Shown here in pieces: positions 1-14,980 of a DNA stretch of 64,000 bases. A program made the position numbers and the translations under genes. The stretch is from Phragmites australis (taxonomy: Eukaryota; Streptophyta; Magnoliopsida; Poales; Poaceae): assembly GCF_958298935.1 (NCBI RefSeq), contig NC_084922.1, forward strand, positions 51,405,958-51,469,957, given 5' to 3'. The notes under the pieces were generated by a model that searched no databases, was not told the origin of the DNA, and saw nothing but the letters and a program-made list of their open reading frames with translations. Within the stretch, counting starts at the first letter, position 1; each line of letters opens with the position of its first letter.

Positions 1-3652
<3,652 letters not shown>

Positions 3653-3654
3653 TA

Positions 3655-4515
3655 CTCCCTCCGTCCAATAATACAAAGCATATTTTATTTTGACTAGTTC
3701 TTTAAAGTTAGATATTGATAATTGTTTTCTTATAAAGTATATAATTTACTGCTACAAAACTAATCGAAAGGAGCTCAAATTACTCTCTGAATTCGTAATA
3801 TTCGAATAATCTCTGAACTTTAAAACTATTTATTTAATCCGCCAAACTTTAAATACCGGATCACATAATCTTATGAAATGATTTGCAATAGCAGTTTTGA
3901 TGACATAGCTTCCACGTCACCTGTTTTTGTCACGTGGCTACTATGTCATCTCTCGCGCGCGTTTTGTAACCGAGTTAGCTTGGGCACTGGCGGAGCTCGT
4001 CGCATATGGTCTGAGTCATCCGGCCCAAGAGAGAGAACGATGGGAGGGAAAGAGAGGTCAGCGGGAGGGAGAGAAAGGCAAAGAGAGATCGACCGGAGGG
4101 AGGGAGGCAGATAGAGGCCGACTGGAGGGCGAGAGAGGCCAGCAGGAGAGGGGTGAGCCAGAAAAATATGACATGTGAGCCTGCTTGCCACATGTCCACT
4201 GCCATATCAGCAAAAATGGCATCGTGGGCTGCCACATCAGTGAAACCACCGTCACATTAGCAAAACTACCAAGAAAAACCACTTTAGTGAGTTATGTGAT
4301 CCTGTATTTAAGTCCAAAGGGTTAAACAAAAGTTTTTAAAGTTCCGAAGGGGGTATCTGGACACTAGAAATAGTTCAGGGAGTAATTTAGAATATAAATC
4401 TAGTTGTATGATTTTTATACACTAAATATACTTTTAATTTAATTAATTATTGATCAAAAAATATATAATTTGTTTTTTTAAAATAAAACACGCATTGTAT
4501 TTTTGAACGAGTGAG
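3655..4515. mobile_element. Stowaway-type MITE carrying a nested insertion
   Basis: The left end starts with CTCCCTCCGTCC directly after TA (3653-3654). The right end, read on the minus strand, starts CTCACTCGTTC and is followed by TA (4516-4517). The two ends continue to match over about 35 bases, including AATACAA and TTTTATTTT blocks. TA target duplication plus CTCCCTCCGT ends is the hallmark of Stowaway (Tc1/mariner) MITEs. At 861 bp it is too long for the family; the excess is a second inverted-repeat insertion inside it. Confidence 0.85.
3777..4394. mobile_element. inverted-repeat element nested in the Stowaway MITE
   Basis: The block begins AAATTACTCTCTGAA and ends TTCAGGGAGTAATTT, which are near-perfect inverted copies. 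The interior contains a run of imperfect AGAGAGG/GGGAGG units (about 4030-4150) and repeated 'cacatcag/catcagc' words. No transposase is visible, so this is a non-autonomous element. Its superfamily is not clear and exact ends are uncertain by a few bases because no target duplication is obvious. Confidence 0.6.
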
Positions 4516-4608
4516 TACATAACAGATAACTATATACATATACACATATCTCTATCTCTACTACTTAAAAAATTCGTAGTGCATCGTATCTTCACGCTGT
4601 GTTTCGCT

Positions 4609-5107
4609 CCCCCCCCCCCCCCCCCACATTCCGCTCCCCTGCTCCTACTTCGCCCAGCCGCACCCCCAATCGCGCAACCTCACCCCTGACTTCTCTACCC
4701 CCCCTCCACAACGCGCGCCACCCCACCCCCCTCCTCCTCGCCATGATGACGAGCATGAGCCCCACCATCGTGTCCACCTCGGCCTCGCTGCATGCCTCCG
4801 CCCCCTCCCGATGTCGTCCCAGCCACCCTCATCCTCCGACCTGGCACCACCCGCCCTTCTCCTCCTCCTCCTCCTCCTCCTCCGCCGCCTCTAGAAGCTC
4901 CCCTCCCCTCGTGCGCCCAGCAGATGAACGCGCTACCCCAGCCTCCCTTTTCCTGGAACCACCATCACCCCATCCTTCCCTCGCCACTGAAGCTCCCCTC
5001 CCCCATCTCCCTTACTCCTTCCACGCCTCTTCCCGCTCTAACCCCCGCACCCACCCCCATCGCACTTGCCGCCACCGTTGAAGCTGTTACGCCTCCTGCC
5101 TCTGCGA
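4609..5107 (+). other. GC-rich, proline/serine-coding block, possible gene fragment
   Basis: A run of 17 C (4609-4625) opens a sharply GC-rich segment in AT-rich surroundings. Two overlapping open frames encode low-complexity Pro/Ser-rich peptides; one starts near an ATG at 4743 with a Met-Met-Thr-Ser-Met start. No domain, no splice sites that extend it, and no recognised family are seen. It abuts the inverted duplication at 5108. It may be the 5' end of a gene carried here by a transposon, or random GC-rich sequence. I do not assign a function. Confidence 0.3.
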
Positions 5108-5423
5108 CCACCACGGCTGTGTCACCGCCGTCGGAGCTGAACGACAACTCCGATAGGAAGAAGTACGCACCACTCACCCAAGGCTGTGGACGAGTGATCG
5201 ACCCTTCCTCGGCTTCTCCTCCAGCGCTGCCCATTAATTATGACGAGGCAATACAAAATTCGGAGAAAATTGCAGGAGGCAAAGAGCAGATCGGCTTCCT
5301 TTTCCAGTGATCGACCCCTCCCCGGTGGGTATTAGTCCCGCCCCAAATCCCCCCTGTCCCCAAATTTTCTTCTCGTTTTGGTGTCGGTTGGGTTGCCTAG
5401 AACCGCAGTTCGTTGGTCGCAAG
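5108..5423 (+). repeat. left arm of a ~320 bp inverted duplication
   Basis: This arm matches 6658-6981 on the opposite strand nearly throughout, with scattered substitutions and a few small indels. Shared landmarks are ACTCCGATAGGAAGAA, AAAATTGCAGGAGGC and GTTGGTCGCAAG. Similarity stops abruptly at 5423, where a TAGGGCTAGATAAC sequence starts. The opposite arm continues into a sequence resembling the start of the cytosolic glucose-6-phosphate isomerase gene, so both arms are probably derived from the 5' flank of that gene. Confidence 0.85.
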
Positions 5424-5530
5424 TAGGGCTAGATAACAAGCCAACTCGGTTTGTTTGGCTCATTTAATATAACGAGCAAAAAAATCAGCTCGGTTCGACT
5501 CGTTTGGCTCGCGAGCAGCATGTTACTTTT
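5424..5530. mobile_element. partial TA-flanked element, same family as 58995-61098
   Basis: TAGGGCTAGATAACAAGCC followed by GGCTCG/CTCGTTTGGCTCG words resembles both ends of the element at 58995-61098. It sits exactly at the break of the inverted duplication. I could not find its second end, so it is likely truncated. Confidence 0.45.
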
Positions 5531-5795
5531 TTTTTAAGGGAGCAGCTTGTTATTAGGATCAAAAGAATATAAACATCAACTAAAAATGCATCGATAAAAT
5601 CATACAATAATAGTTATGATGTCTATAAGTATAGTACTTCTTTGTATAGTTTAATCAGAGATATAATTATTGTAAGCTGAATCCCTTCTGAAAGTTTTCA
5701 AACCCACATGCAGCTTAGCAGCAGACAGATTCACCTATATATATTCTGCTACTCAAACAAAATATTTCTCATAAAAACATATGAAATAACGTTCC

Positions 5796-5797
<2 letters not shown>

Positions 5798-5854
<57 letters not shown>
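5798..5854. repeat. (CA)n microsatellite
   Basis: About 57 bp of perfect CA/AC dinucleotide, followed directly by TATATATATA at 5855-5864 and then the left end of an inverted-repeat MITE. Confidence 0.97.
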
Positions 5855-5865
<11 letters not shown>

Positions 5866-5874
5866 GAAAACTAG

Positions 5875-6231
5875 TATGTACTCCTGGGTGTATGTACTCC
5901 CACCTCTCATATACCACTTTTACATATGAGTTATACTTCTTTATCACTTTAAATATACTTCATTAGTAATTATAAGATACTACAATACAAATCCCACGAA
6001 AATTTTTATGAAATTCCATGATTTTTATCTTAATTTGCGTATATACTTCTTTTATGTATAAAAAAGAGTATATAACAAAAATGAAAGGCTAACATTGAAT
6101 TTTTTTTCATACAACTCATATTGGAGTATCTTAGAATTAGTATTAGAGTATACTAAAAATGATAAAAGAGTATAAAGTGTTTGTTTAGGTGGTATATTGC
6201 ATGTGGGAGTACATACTCCTAGGAGTATATA
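5875..6231. mobile_element. MITE with ~29 bp terminal inverted repeats
   Basis: The left repeat (5875-5903, centred on GTATGTACTCCCAC) is found inverted at 6203-6231 (GTGGGAGTACATAC) with about four mismatches in 29 positions. The interior of about 300 bp is AT-rich and non-coding. TACTCCTAGGAGTATA is further duplicated at the right end and runs into a (TA)n tract (6243-6273). Superfamily not assigned; the flanks are TA repeats, so a TA target duplication cannot be told from sequence background. Confidence 0.7.
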
Positions 6232-6240
6232 CTCCTAGGA

Positions 6241-6277
<37 letters not shown>

Positions 6278-6516
6278 CTAATGAAATACTCAATAGGGAA
6301 AAAAATAAAATAAAAGCTACATTATAATTGGTTCGGCATGGAAAAAAACATTGAGGCATTGTCGACCTGCATCCCCCACAGTCACAACACCAAGACACAG
6401 TGAGCCTACCAGCCTAGTCGGAGCACAAGACGCGAGCGCATATACAGACACACAAACTCGCAGCAATGCACGAGATGTGGCCGTGTTCTGACGAAGAGCA
6501 CCACGAGCTCACGCAC

Positions 6517-6567
6517 CTGGAGGGCATTCCACTGCTCAGTGTCGCTGATGAGCGCCGATGACGCCAT
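6517..6567 (-). pseudogene. exon 1 relic of cytosolic glucose-6-phosphate isomerase
   Basis: Reading the minus strand from an ATG at 6567 gives 17 codons (MASSALISDTEQWNALQ) followed by a canonical donor (CAG then GTGCGTG). This closely matches, as I remember it, the N-terminus of plant cytosolic phosphoglucose isomerase. Upstream of the ATG lies the right arm of the inverted duplication, presumably the donor gene's 5' UTR and promoter. No further isomerase exon follows downstream (toward 6300), where a MITE lies. It is therefore a captured or duplicated first exon and not a gene. The short match makes the family call moderately secure. Confidence 0.6.
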
Positions 6568-6657
6568 GGCTACCGCTGTGGCAAAGACACCAAACCAAAT
6601 CAGCAATCACGGAACCAATGAAACGATCAGCGAAATTGGACGAACCACCAGATCGAA

Positions 6658-6981
6658 CCTTGCGACCAACGGACTGCGGTTCAAGGTGACCCAACTGACA
6701 CCAAAACAAGAAGAAGATTTGGGGACAGGGGGATTTGGGGTGCGATTAATACCCACCGGGGATGGGTCGGTCCCTGGAAAAGGAAGCGGATCTGCTCTTC
6801 GCCTCCTGCAATTTTCTCCGGATTTTGTATTGGCTCGTTACAATTAATGAGCAGCGCTAGAGGAGAAGCTGGGGAAGGGTCGATCGCTCTTCTGTGGTCT
6901 TGGATGTGTAGCGCGTATTTCTTCCTATCGGAGTTGCCGTTCGTCTCCGGTGGTGGCGACACAGCCGTGGCGGTCGTGGGA
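6658..6981 (-). repeat. right arm of the ~320 bp inverted duplication
   Basis: Inverted copy of 5108-5423. Unlike the left arm, it continues on the minus strand past the common break (GGTCGCAAG) for about 90 bp of intact sequence up to the isomerase-like ATG at 6567. It therefore looks like the longer copy, with the left arm cut by another insertion. Confidence 0.85.
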
Positions 6982-6989
6982 CAGGATGT

Positions 6990-8200
6990 GCAGTAGCTTC
7001 AATAGGAGCGGAGAAGTGAAATGTGTTGGACAGCGGAACACAACATGATGATTCTATACACTATAGACTTTTTAATTAGTAATAAAAGGCGTAAAGAACG
7101 ATGATTGGCACAGAAGTGGAAGCAAAGCGAAGGCGCGCGGCTCGGGCCACTCACAACAATGTGCCGCTGGAGGCCCAACCAAGTATAACGATGGGCCTCC
7201 ATTAATCCACAATCGCAGTGGGCCCAAATATACGTGAGTGGTTGATCCATGAGCCCGGCACAATAAAATCTCATAGTGTTGCCGGGCCAGCCAAGAAAAA
7301 AAGAAACAAGACACCCACCGATGTGGTATGGTAATAATGTTTGTTTTCAGGCGCATATAGCATTGGTAGTAGGGATGTCAGTCGAGTGGGACCAAAACGG
7401 GTAGTGCTTCCTTATAATAATTATACCGGTTAGTTTTAGCTCGTCTGTAGTATATCTATAAATACCTGTGAGCGAAGAGCGGAGAATAAACCTATCGCCT
7501 ACAGGCATACCGTTTACCCGTCCAACGTCCGTCTGTAAGTAGGAGGCAAAAAACATGGGCGCCTAAAGCAACTCACGATCGATCACCCAAAACCAAACTC
7601 CATCGTCCAACGAAGCCGTACGTAGAGGTGAAAGCATGTATATCTACAACAACGCCTACAAGGTGGAAACGCCGTCGTTTCATCCAGTGATGACCACAGA
7701 ATAGCACTCAGTACTCAGTAACAGTCTGTGCTCACGCCGCCCATACATCTGAAGCTGATACTGAAAAAAGTTTAACTGACGGGTATCTACTGCAAGAGCT
7801 GTTAGTTAGTTATTTATCAGTTACCGACTGGGAGAAGATCGAATGCAAGCGCCAGCAGCTAGCAAAAGAAAATAATCCAGGTAACGTGTATCTGCGCGCG
7901 TGTCTCCTCCTCTCGCATGCATGCCATGTCGACTTGGAAGGCTCAGCTGCTACCATATTGAGCAGAATATTAGGCAGCGATGCATATGCATGCACTACTG
8001 GAGCAGAGCTAGCGGTTCACATGCATGCACGCAAGCAGCGTATATGCCACATGGATGTGTAATTGTCCTCCTGCCCTCCATTATGTGAAGCACATCTACC
8101 TATCGATCAATATGTATCAACAGCTAGCGTCCATTAATATATACATACTGTATTTTTATTATATATTTAGATGTGCTGTAGTTCACTGTTACGTTATCAT
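6990..8200. other. intergenic region, no gene seen
   Basis: No supported coding sequence. Short overlapping open frames on both strands show no recognisable family or splice structure. GC content is mixed; GGCCCA words near 7180-7220 resemble site-II type plant promoter motifs but no gene follows that I can support. Confidence 0.6.
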
Positions 8201-8201
8201 T

Positions 8202-8655
8202 CAGTTACGATCTAAAAATAATATAGTTACTATTTATAAGATAGATCAGTTACTACAAATATATATGATCGTAACTCAGTACCTTCTCTAGTCATAATTA
8301 TGTACTTTTTATCGTATGATCGTAACTTGTTCACCTCTGTTCACACCCTCAGTTACGATTCAAAAACAGTATAGTTGTGATCCACGAGATATGTTAGTTA
8401 CTACAAATATATATAGTTATAACTTGGTACCTTCTCTAGTTATAATTATGCACTTTTGTCATGTGATTGTAACTTAACTATATATGTCGTCGTAACTAAC
8501 TATTTTCTTAGTCGTAGCTGGGGTGACGTAACAGTAAACTTCAGTGTGTCTTGTAACTATACACTTTTTGTCATATGATCATAATTGAACTATCTGTGTT
8601 GTCGTAACTGACTATTTTTTTAATCGTAACTTGGGAGTGGTGCAAAGACGACTGC
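8202..8655. repeat. diverged tandem repeat block (GTAACT-rich)
   Basis: A unit starting CAGTTACGAT at 8202 recurs at 8350 (period about 148) with matching blocks such as TTAGTTACTACAAATATATAT and GTACCTTCTCTAGT. A second pair of units (near 8458 and 8570, about 112 apart) shares GTCGTAACT, ACTATTTT and TGTCAT words. GTTACGA/TCGTAAC elements appear in both orientations throughout. No coding potential. Origin probably an old transposon end or satellite-like expansion. Confidence 0.7.
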
Positions 8656-8725
8656 AGTAACAAGAGATGGCGCAACGTAGTTTATTGTTGCGGCTAAGTT
8701 TAGAATAGACTCACCGTATAAACAT

Positions 8726-8925
8726 ACACATATATATGTATGTATGTATGTATACACATATATAGGTATGCCTATATACATAGGTACATATATACATATG
8801 TATGCATGCATGTATATGTTACATATACATACACACATATGTACATACACACACGCATATGTACATATACATACATATGTGTGTGTATATACATACACAC
8901 ACATACATACATACATGCATACCTT
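8726..8925. repeat. compound ATGT/ACAT/TATA microsatellite
   Basis: About 200 bp of TATG, TACA and CATA tetranucleotides in alternating orientation, capable of extensive foldback. Tyr-, His- and Val-rich open frames across it on both strands are by-products of the repeat. Confidence 0.9.
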
Positions 8926-8939
8926 GCTAGGTAGGTACG

Positions 8940-11900
8940 TACGTAGCTGTTTAATTTCGTGTGACATGTGACATGAGCAAACAAAATAAAGCCCTTGCAT
9001 GAGCGAGCGAGCGAGCACGACGTCGTGCGTGGTCCTCAGTTTCCATGCATCTCATCTACTAGCGCTAGCGAGCTCCCTTTGGTCTTGCCCATACATGCAT
9101 GGCTGCGTTGACCCTCAACGCCGCTGCTAGCTAGATCTCAGTTTGGATCACTATCTTCTTATGATTAGCCTAAAATTCCAGCGGCATTTGGTGGTCCGGC
9201 CGTAAATATTAATGGATCCCAAGAAACATATTATTCGTGTAGACGGATGCTGATCGATTTGCATGAAAGCTAAGTGAAATGAACTTAACCCAAATCGAAT
9301 CTGGTAAAAAACTCAACTAACTAAACTACTGATCGATATATAAGAGTTAGTTTGTATATATATAAGAGTTAGGGACAAAACGCTGATGCTTGTTGACCTA
9401 GCTAGGTTTTGAACCTGAACCGGTCAATATCTAGATGATGCAGGATCGAGAGTCTAATTGATGCATGGCTCCTCCTGATACGAAACAGTGAAACTTAATA
9501 AATGTACTGCATGCATGGCGCCATGCATCGATCAAATTATGGATCTGAAATTAGTAAGCCGACACAAAAGAAAATCTATCGATGGTCCAAGTCCGATCCA
9601 CGCATGTCTGGGTGCTGCAGAGAGAGAGCCAAGTTGGAGCTGACTCGCTGTTGCACGCATGCTCATCATGCATGGCAGCATTGCATGCTGCTGCGATCTC
9701 GATCGATCAGTCAGCCGCCCACTGCATGCGGTTGCAGGGCAAGGATGGCCCACGTGTCGGCGTCACAGTGAAGTTTACAGCAGGAGATAAATAGTCGTGG
9801 CTAGGTGTAGGGCAGTGCGGACGACAGAGATGACGATGCATGCAATCCAGTCCAGCCCCCACACGTACATGCCCCGTTCTGCAGGTCAGGTCAACCCCTT
9901 GTCGTATCCCCTGGCTTCTCCCCCTGCTCATTAATCCCCCTTCGTCCTTTCCTTTGCTCTCACTCGATCATACACCCGGCCACTAACAAAAGTCAACCCC
10001 TAATACAACCAAATTATTCCGGTGAAATCTAGCTACCCGCTTCCTTTTTTAATTGTACAAATTGCGATGCGGTAGTTTCCCTTTTCGTTTCCTTTATAAT
10101 TTCCCTCTCCCTTCTCGGTTGGGTTCGGTGCATGATATATAGATCCACCCATTACAAGTATTATATATATATCATGCGACAAGTGATAAGTAAAACTGAT
10201 TAATTAATTCATGTGTTAGAACATTATTAGTATATTATATATTCATGCGTGCTGCTAGGTCTCCTGCATCGTGGACAAATAATCGCATTGACAAGAAAGT
10301 CAAACTCCAAATGCAAGACGCCAGAGGGAGCAGATCTGTAGTCTTTTTACGGCATGAATATCTACCAGTCCCTCCCATGGATGGATGATGGATCGGATGT
10401 GCGCATCAGTCAATTTTTGGTTGGATTTGGTAGCAGATAGGGTTCACAAGAATGCTATCCAATTCGTCCATCGCCGGCCGGCTTATGTTATGTGTCACTG
10501 CATGCCCTTCAGCTTAATTGCTTGCACATATATAAAATGAAGATTAATTGTGTTCATATAAAATGAACATAGATGTGGATCTCAAGTTAACATAGCAAGC
10601 TGCTCACACATGCATGATCAATGTAGAGGCAGGGTTGAATCTTCAGAGCTGCCACAAAAAGACGTTGCAATCCAAATGTGCCATGCAGCCACATTGAGAT
10701 GGGTGGGTGCAAGTATATACCACTTGCAAGACAAATGCAAATTAACTTGACGTGCTTGTACAAGTTTGGCAAAGCGATTAAGAGAGTCTTGTCGTGACGC
10801 CTCCATTTATTCATGCGGATAGGCAGCTTGTAGGCCTATCTTTAGGAGAAAAAGGGGTATGATTAGGTATACGGCGCCCCTTGGCATGCATTTGCTGCCT
10901 TGTTCAGTGTGGTGGTTGCTTCGATTGGGCGGATAGAGACCCTCATTAGTTATTACCCGTGAGACCATCTCCCCTAATCCCCTGTAGTTTAGGCCCTTGA
11001 TATGCCCTAAGCAGAGCAGTTCAACTTGCACGCGCGCCTTTAGTGCTAGTCTTACTTGCACATACTCCTAAATAGTGCATGCTTCCACACTGTTCCAAAT
11101 GAAAAAAATCAGTATAATTAACTCTGCAGCAATCATATACAGAAAATCATCGATAAACATCAAGTGATGAAATCTACAGCTGGTGTAGACTCTATCACTA
11201 ATGTAAAAAAATGTGCTTTTTTTTTACTTTGGTGTGTGTGTATATATATATATATATAGCAACGTACTCCTGCACATTATATTATACATATATTCTATTG
11301 GCCTGCATGCATTTCTTTCGGAAAGCGGTACACATCATAGTACTAAAATTACGGGGAGAATTTGCACCCCTCAATATGCAAAATGCAAATAAATAACAGT
11401 ACTGCTGTCGTGCCCATAATTCTTTGATTTGGTAGGATTTATGAGATGAATACTCACTCAAATATAGGGGCCAGGAAAAGTGGTGCATGCATGCATGCAT
11501 ATATTGGTTGAAAGGTAGGGCCTGATCAACTCCGTCCTACAATAATCATATATACACGCTAGCTTTAGTGGTTGACAAATATATGCATTAGTTGCTGCAC
11601 CGGGCCGGGGATATATAATTGTTACACGTTAGTCGTTCAATTCTTGTTTGCAATTGCAACAGCAGCTTAAAGGCAGGCAGTCCCCTAAATCCCAGCGATC
11701 GAAAGGCCGAACCCCAAACAACCCTAAGCTTAAAGATTAAGGGCATGTGTGTCAATTCAAATGGCAACTGCTTCAAATGACTAGCTTTCACTTGCACCAC
11801 TTAATTCCCTGCATGCAGTGTGTAGCACTAGTAAATTTCTCTGATGAATTCAATTCATTCATTTGGGGAGGGGTATATTGGTCATTTAGCATGCATGGTG
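8940..11900. other. intergenic region upstream of the WRKY gene
   Basis: No gene is supported here. The last 2 kb will include the distal promoter of the WRKY gene. TTGAC-core W-box words are present, for example around 9108, 9392, 9895 and 9978 and GTTGACA near 11572, compatible with the WRKY auto- or cross-regulation known in plants. That reading is inference only. Many GCATGC words occur. Confidence 0.5.
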
Positions 11901-11910
11901 AAACGTTCCA

Positions 11911-11918
11911 TTATATAT
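11911..11918 (+). promoter_or_regulatory. probable TATA box of the WRKY gene
   Basis: TTATATATAC lies about 175 bp upstream of the WRKY start codon at 12091, leaving a leader of roughly 140-150 nt. Position and sequence fit a plant TATA box; other TATA-like strings in the region make this a best guess. Confidence 0.4.
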
Positions 11919-12090
11919 ACACCCTTGGAGTGGGTTGGTGAGTGAAGTCACTACGCGCGGTACCCAAAAGCAATATATGCTTCTTCTTGCATGCTCTCTA
12001 TAGGTAGTAGCACAAGACATAAGTAGCCAGCTAGCTATAAGCAATTCTATCGTCTTTGCCTTGGGAGCAACTAGCTAGGAGAGGCCGGCC

Positions 12091-14228
12091 ATGGAGGAGC
12101 TAGATGTATCAGCTGTGCTTCAGAGCAAGTATTGGCACGACAACTTCGGGGAGGAGCTCATGAGTGACCTTCTCGACGAGACGTCCAAGGGGGAGGAGCT
12201 CATGAGTGACCTCCTCGACGAGACGTCCAAGGGGGAGGAGGAGGAGGAGGGGCCTCGGCACCGGCGGGAGTCGATGGTGAACAAGCTCATCTCGACGGTC
12301 TACTCCGGCCCCACCATCAGCGACATAGAGAGCGCGCTCTCGTTCACTGGCGCCGGCGATCAGCTCGTCGTCGACGGCCGCAACTACAACTCCAGCCCGG
12401 TGTACGTATAATTTTTGGGAATTCAGAGAAGCACTGAATCCTTAGCCTTCTTCTAATCATTAGCTGTAGCTTCTGTTCATCATTCACCTCAATTTTCCTC
12501 AATCAACTGCTTCTGAATTATACTCCATGCATGTTGTGTGTACGTAGGGTTTTCTCCCCGGAGAAGGTATTGAGCAAGATGGAGAACAAGTACACGCTGA
12601 AGATCAAGACATCTGGGAATAATGGGCCTGCAGAAGATGGATACAAATGGAGGAAATACGGCCAAAAATCCATCAAGAATAGCCCCAACCCAAGGTACTA
12701 CGCGTACATATATATGCATACATCAACTTTCTCTTCACACATCTTTTAGTTGATTTATCACTACTCACCAATATATATAATCCATCATGCATGGTGCAAC
12801 AACTAGACATTGCAACATAAATTGTATATTTTCTGTTTGCTTAATTAACTGCTCGAAACTTTCATTTCTTTAAAAAATAGAAAAGGAAGAAGAAAAACTT
12901 GAATCCAAGGATTAATTTTTTGCCGAAATTTGGAATGAAATGTCTAATTCCAGAAATTTTCTTTCACTGGCATGTGGGCCCCACAAATTAGAGGACGAAA
13001 AGATGACCAAAATTTCAGTGAAATTTCACGAATTTTGATCTTTTCGCCTGTGAACGGAAAAAATTGTAAACGAAATTGAAATCCCTGCTTGAACCTGTCA
13101 CGGTCCGACGAAGATAAACTTGAAGAGCTATATATATATATGGGACTGTTCATGAATCACTCCAGCGAAGTGAACCAAATAAAGGAGGGCTAGCTAGGTA
13201 TGCCCTGGCCTAGCCTTTCCAACTGAAAATTCCCAGGACAACAACATCCTCCTCCGATCCAGAGCCTGCAGCCAATGAACCAATCACCTTTATATCTGTC
13301 TATCTATCTATGCATAATTAAATCTGTGGTTGGATCAGGAAGTGTACTTGAAATATTTGCAAAGGTAGGTGCAGAATTAATACTACATCATGCAAGAACT
13401 TAAAGGCATAGCCCCCACAGATAATCAATCCATAGTTAGCAATTTTCATCTTCATGTCAATTAAGCTAAGGTTTCTTATTAATCGGTTGCATGTAAAAGG
13501 GGGAAAGATACCATTTCTGACGGAATCACAACTGATTTCTCGATCCAACGTTATGCTTCTGCAGTCGATGCCAGCTAGTTTGTTAATCTGAAGAATTAAG
13601 TTCATTTTCTTGACATGAACGTGCATGACGATGAGGATGGATGTTGCTTGGGTGCAGGAGCTACTACCGGTGCACGAACCCTCGGTGCAACGCCAAGAAG
13701 CAGGTGGAGCGCGCCATGGACGAGCCGGACACCCTCGTCGTCACCTACGAGGGCCTCCACCTTCACTACACCTACTCCCACTTCCTCCATCACCACCAGC
13801 AGCAAGGAGGAAGCCTTAGCGTCCCAAAGAAGCCGAAGCTGCACCCCCGCTGCCCACCCATCTCACCAGATCACATCCACATCCCGACATCTCTGCTGGA
13901 TCTCGATGGCCCGGAACCGGAAGTAGCTCCGGCCATGGTCACCGGCGGCAGCCAGGTCGTGCATGCGGTGGCTGCAGGTGGTGACAGCAGTGAGCATGTG
14001 GTTCCACCAGCTTGCTACTTTGATGATGGATTGGTGTTCCAAGAATTTCATGACGAGGAGCAGCAGACCAACAACGGGCTCCTGGAAGACGTGGTGCCGC
14101 TGCTGGTCCGGCGGCCGTGCAGCTCGGGGGCGACCACTGCCTCCAGCTCGTCGCCGTCCCCCTCCGCGTCATCCGTCTCATGGAACCAGCAGGCCACGTC
14201 GCCCTACATCGATATGGCCATACTCTAG
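12091..14228 (+). CDS. WRKY transcription factor, group IIc (WRKY49-like)
   Basis: Nuclear DNA-binding regulator expected to recognise W-box (TTGAC) promoter elements. Three exons (12091-12401, 12548-12694, 13658-14228) give 342 residues. The WRKYGQK heptad is at residues 138-144. The zinc ligands are Cys158, Cys163, His187 and His189 (C-X4-C-X23-H-X-H). The second intron splits the Arg codon just before Ser-Tyr-Tyr, the conserved R-type position. The N-terminal segment VNKLISTVYSGP and the run KMENKYTLKIK just before the domain resemble Arabidopsis WRKY49 as I remember it. Exon 1 carries a perfect in-frame tandem duplication of 14 residues (EELMSDLLDETSKG) followed by a Glu run. The C-terminus has His/Gln, Ser and Asp/Glu-rich stretches. 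Start chosen as the first ATG after the TATA box. Family call very secure, subgroup fairly secure. Confidence 0.93.
12151..12234 (+). repeat. 42 bp tandem duplication inside WRKY exon 1
   Basis: Two head-to-tail 42 bp units (12151-12192 and 12193-12234) differ at one silent position (CTT/CTC). They keep the frame and duplicate 14 acidic residues. The near identity implies a recent event. Confidence 0.95.
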
Positions 14229-14283
14229 CTCCAACATCTTCTAGATGCATGTAGGCAACCGTACCTAAGCATGCAGATGGCTG

Positions 14284-14352
14284 CATTAATCTGCATGAAG
14301 AACATGTGTGTGTGTATTCAAATTAATCTGCATGAAGAACATGTGTGTGTGA
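14284..14352 (+). repeat. 38 bp tandem duplication in the WRKY 3' UTR
   Basis: The string AATCTGCATGAAGAACATG followed by a GT run occurs twice, 38 bases apart, just after the WRKY stop codon at 14226-14228. It is followed by a short GAGAGAG tract. Confidence 0.85.
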
Positions 14353-14980
14353 GAGAGAGTATAGTATACTGTAGATGCATAAGGTATTTCCAATACGCGC
14401 GTCCAGTGAGAATCTCCTCCCTGGGAGACATGTGTGGTATTTCCAATAAGCTATATCCTACATATATTGTTGCCTTGCACTATATATGGCATTGATATCC
14501 TTTGTTTCTTCGTTAAGAGATAGATGATTCATGTTTCCTTTGGAAAAAAAAGGTTTTTGACAGAAGAATGTACTAACAATGTGGCCCAAAGCTTAAATAA
14601 ATATGAGACTGACCGATCTTTGGTGTATTTTTTCTTTTTTCCAATCTTTTGGAGGGATGGCTAAGAAGAGAGTGACTGAGAGCCCAATTAAGATTAAGAC
14701 CCGGCCCATCTGATCTGAGACAGGCAAAGCAGGAGAACGTGGCGGGGGCCCAACCCAACCCAATAATGGATGGCTCCAACGGCTACTTCCACTGACTGAC
14801 ACAGCGCCACCAGCTCCTAGTGACCGTTGCAGCTCCCTCCCCTCCCCTTCCCTTCTCTCCCGCGCCAAGCACGCGGCGGCCGGAGATCGAAGCGAAGGCG
14901 ACGTACGGAGGGAGGCAGGCAGGCAGGAAGCAACTAACAAGCACACTCGGGTCGGTAAAACGCCATCTACTTACTAATCG

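Noticed and set aside
4599..5310. Pro-rich 160-172 residue proteins as real genes
   Set aside because: Low-complexity frames overlapping in two phases, entering the inverted duplication; at best a captured gene fragment.
8620..9018. Tyr/Val/Cys- or His/Thr-rich open frames on both strands
   Set aside because: By-products of the ATGT/ACAT tetranucleotide repeat, with no domain or splice structure.
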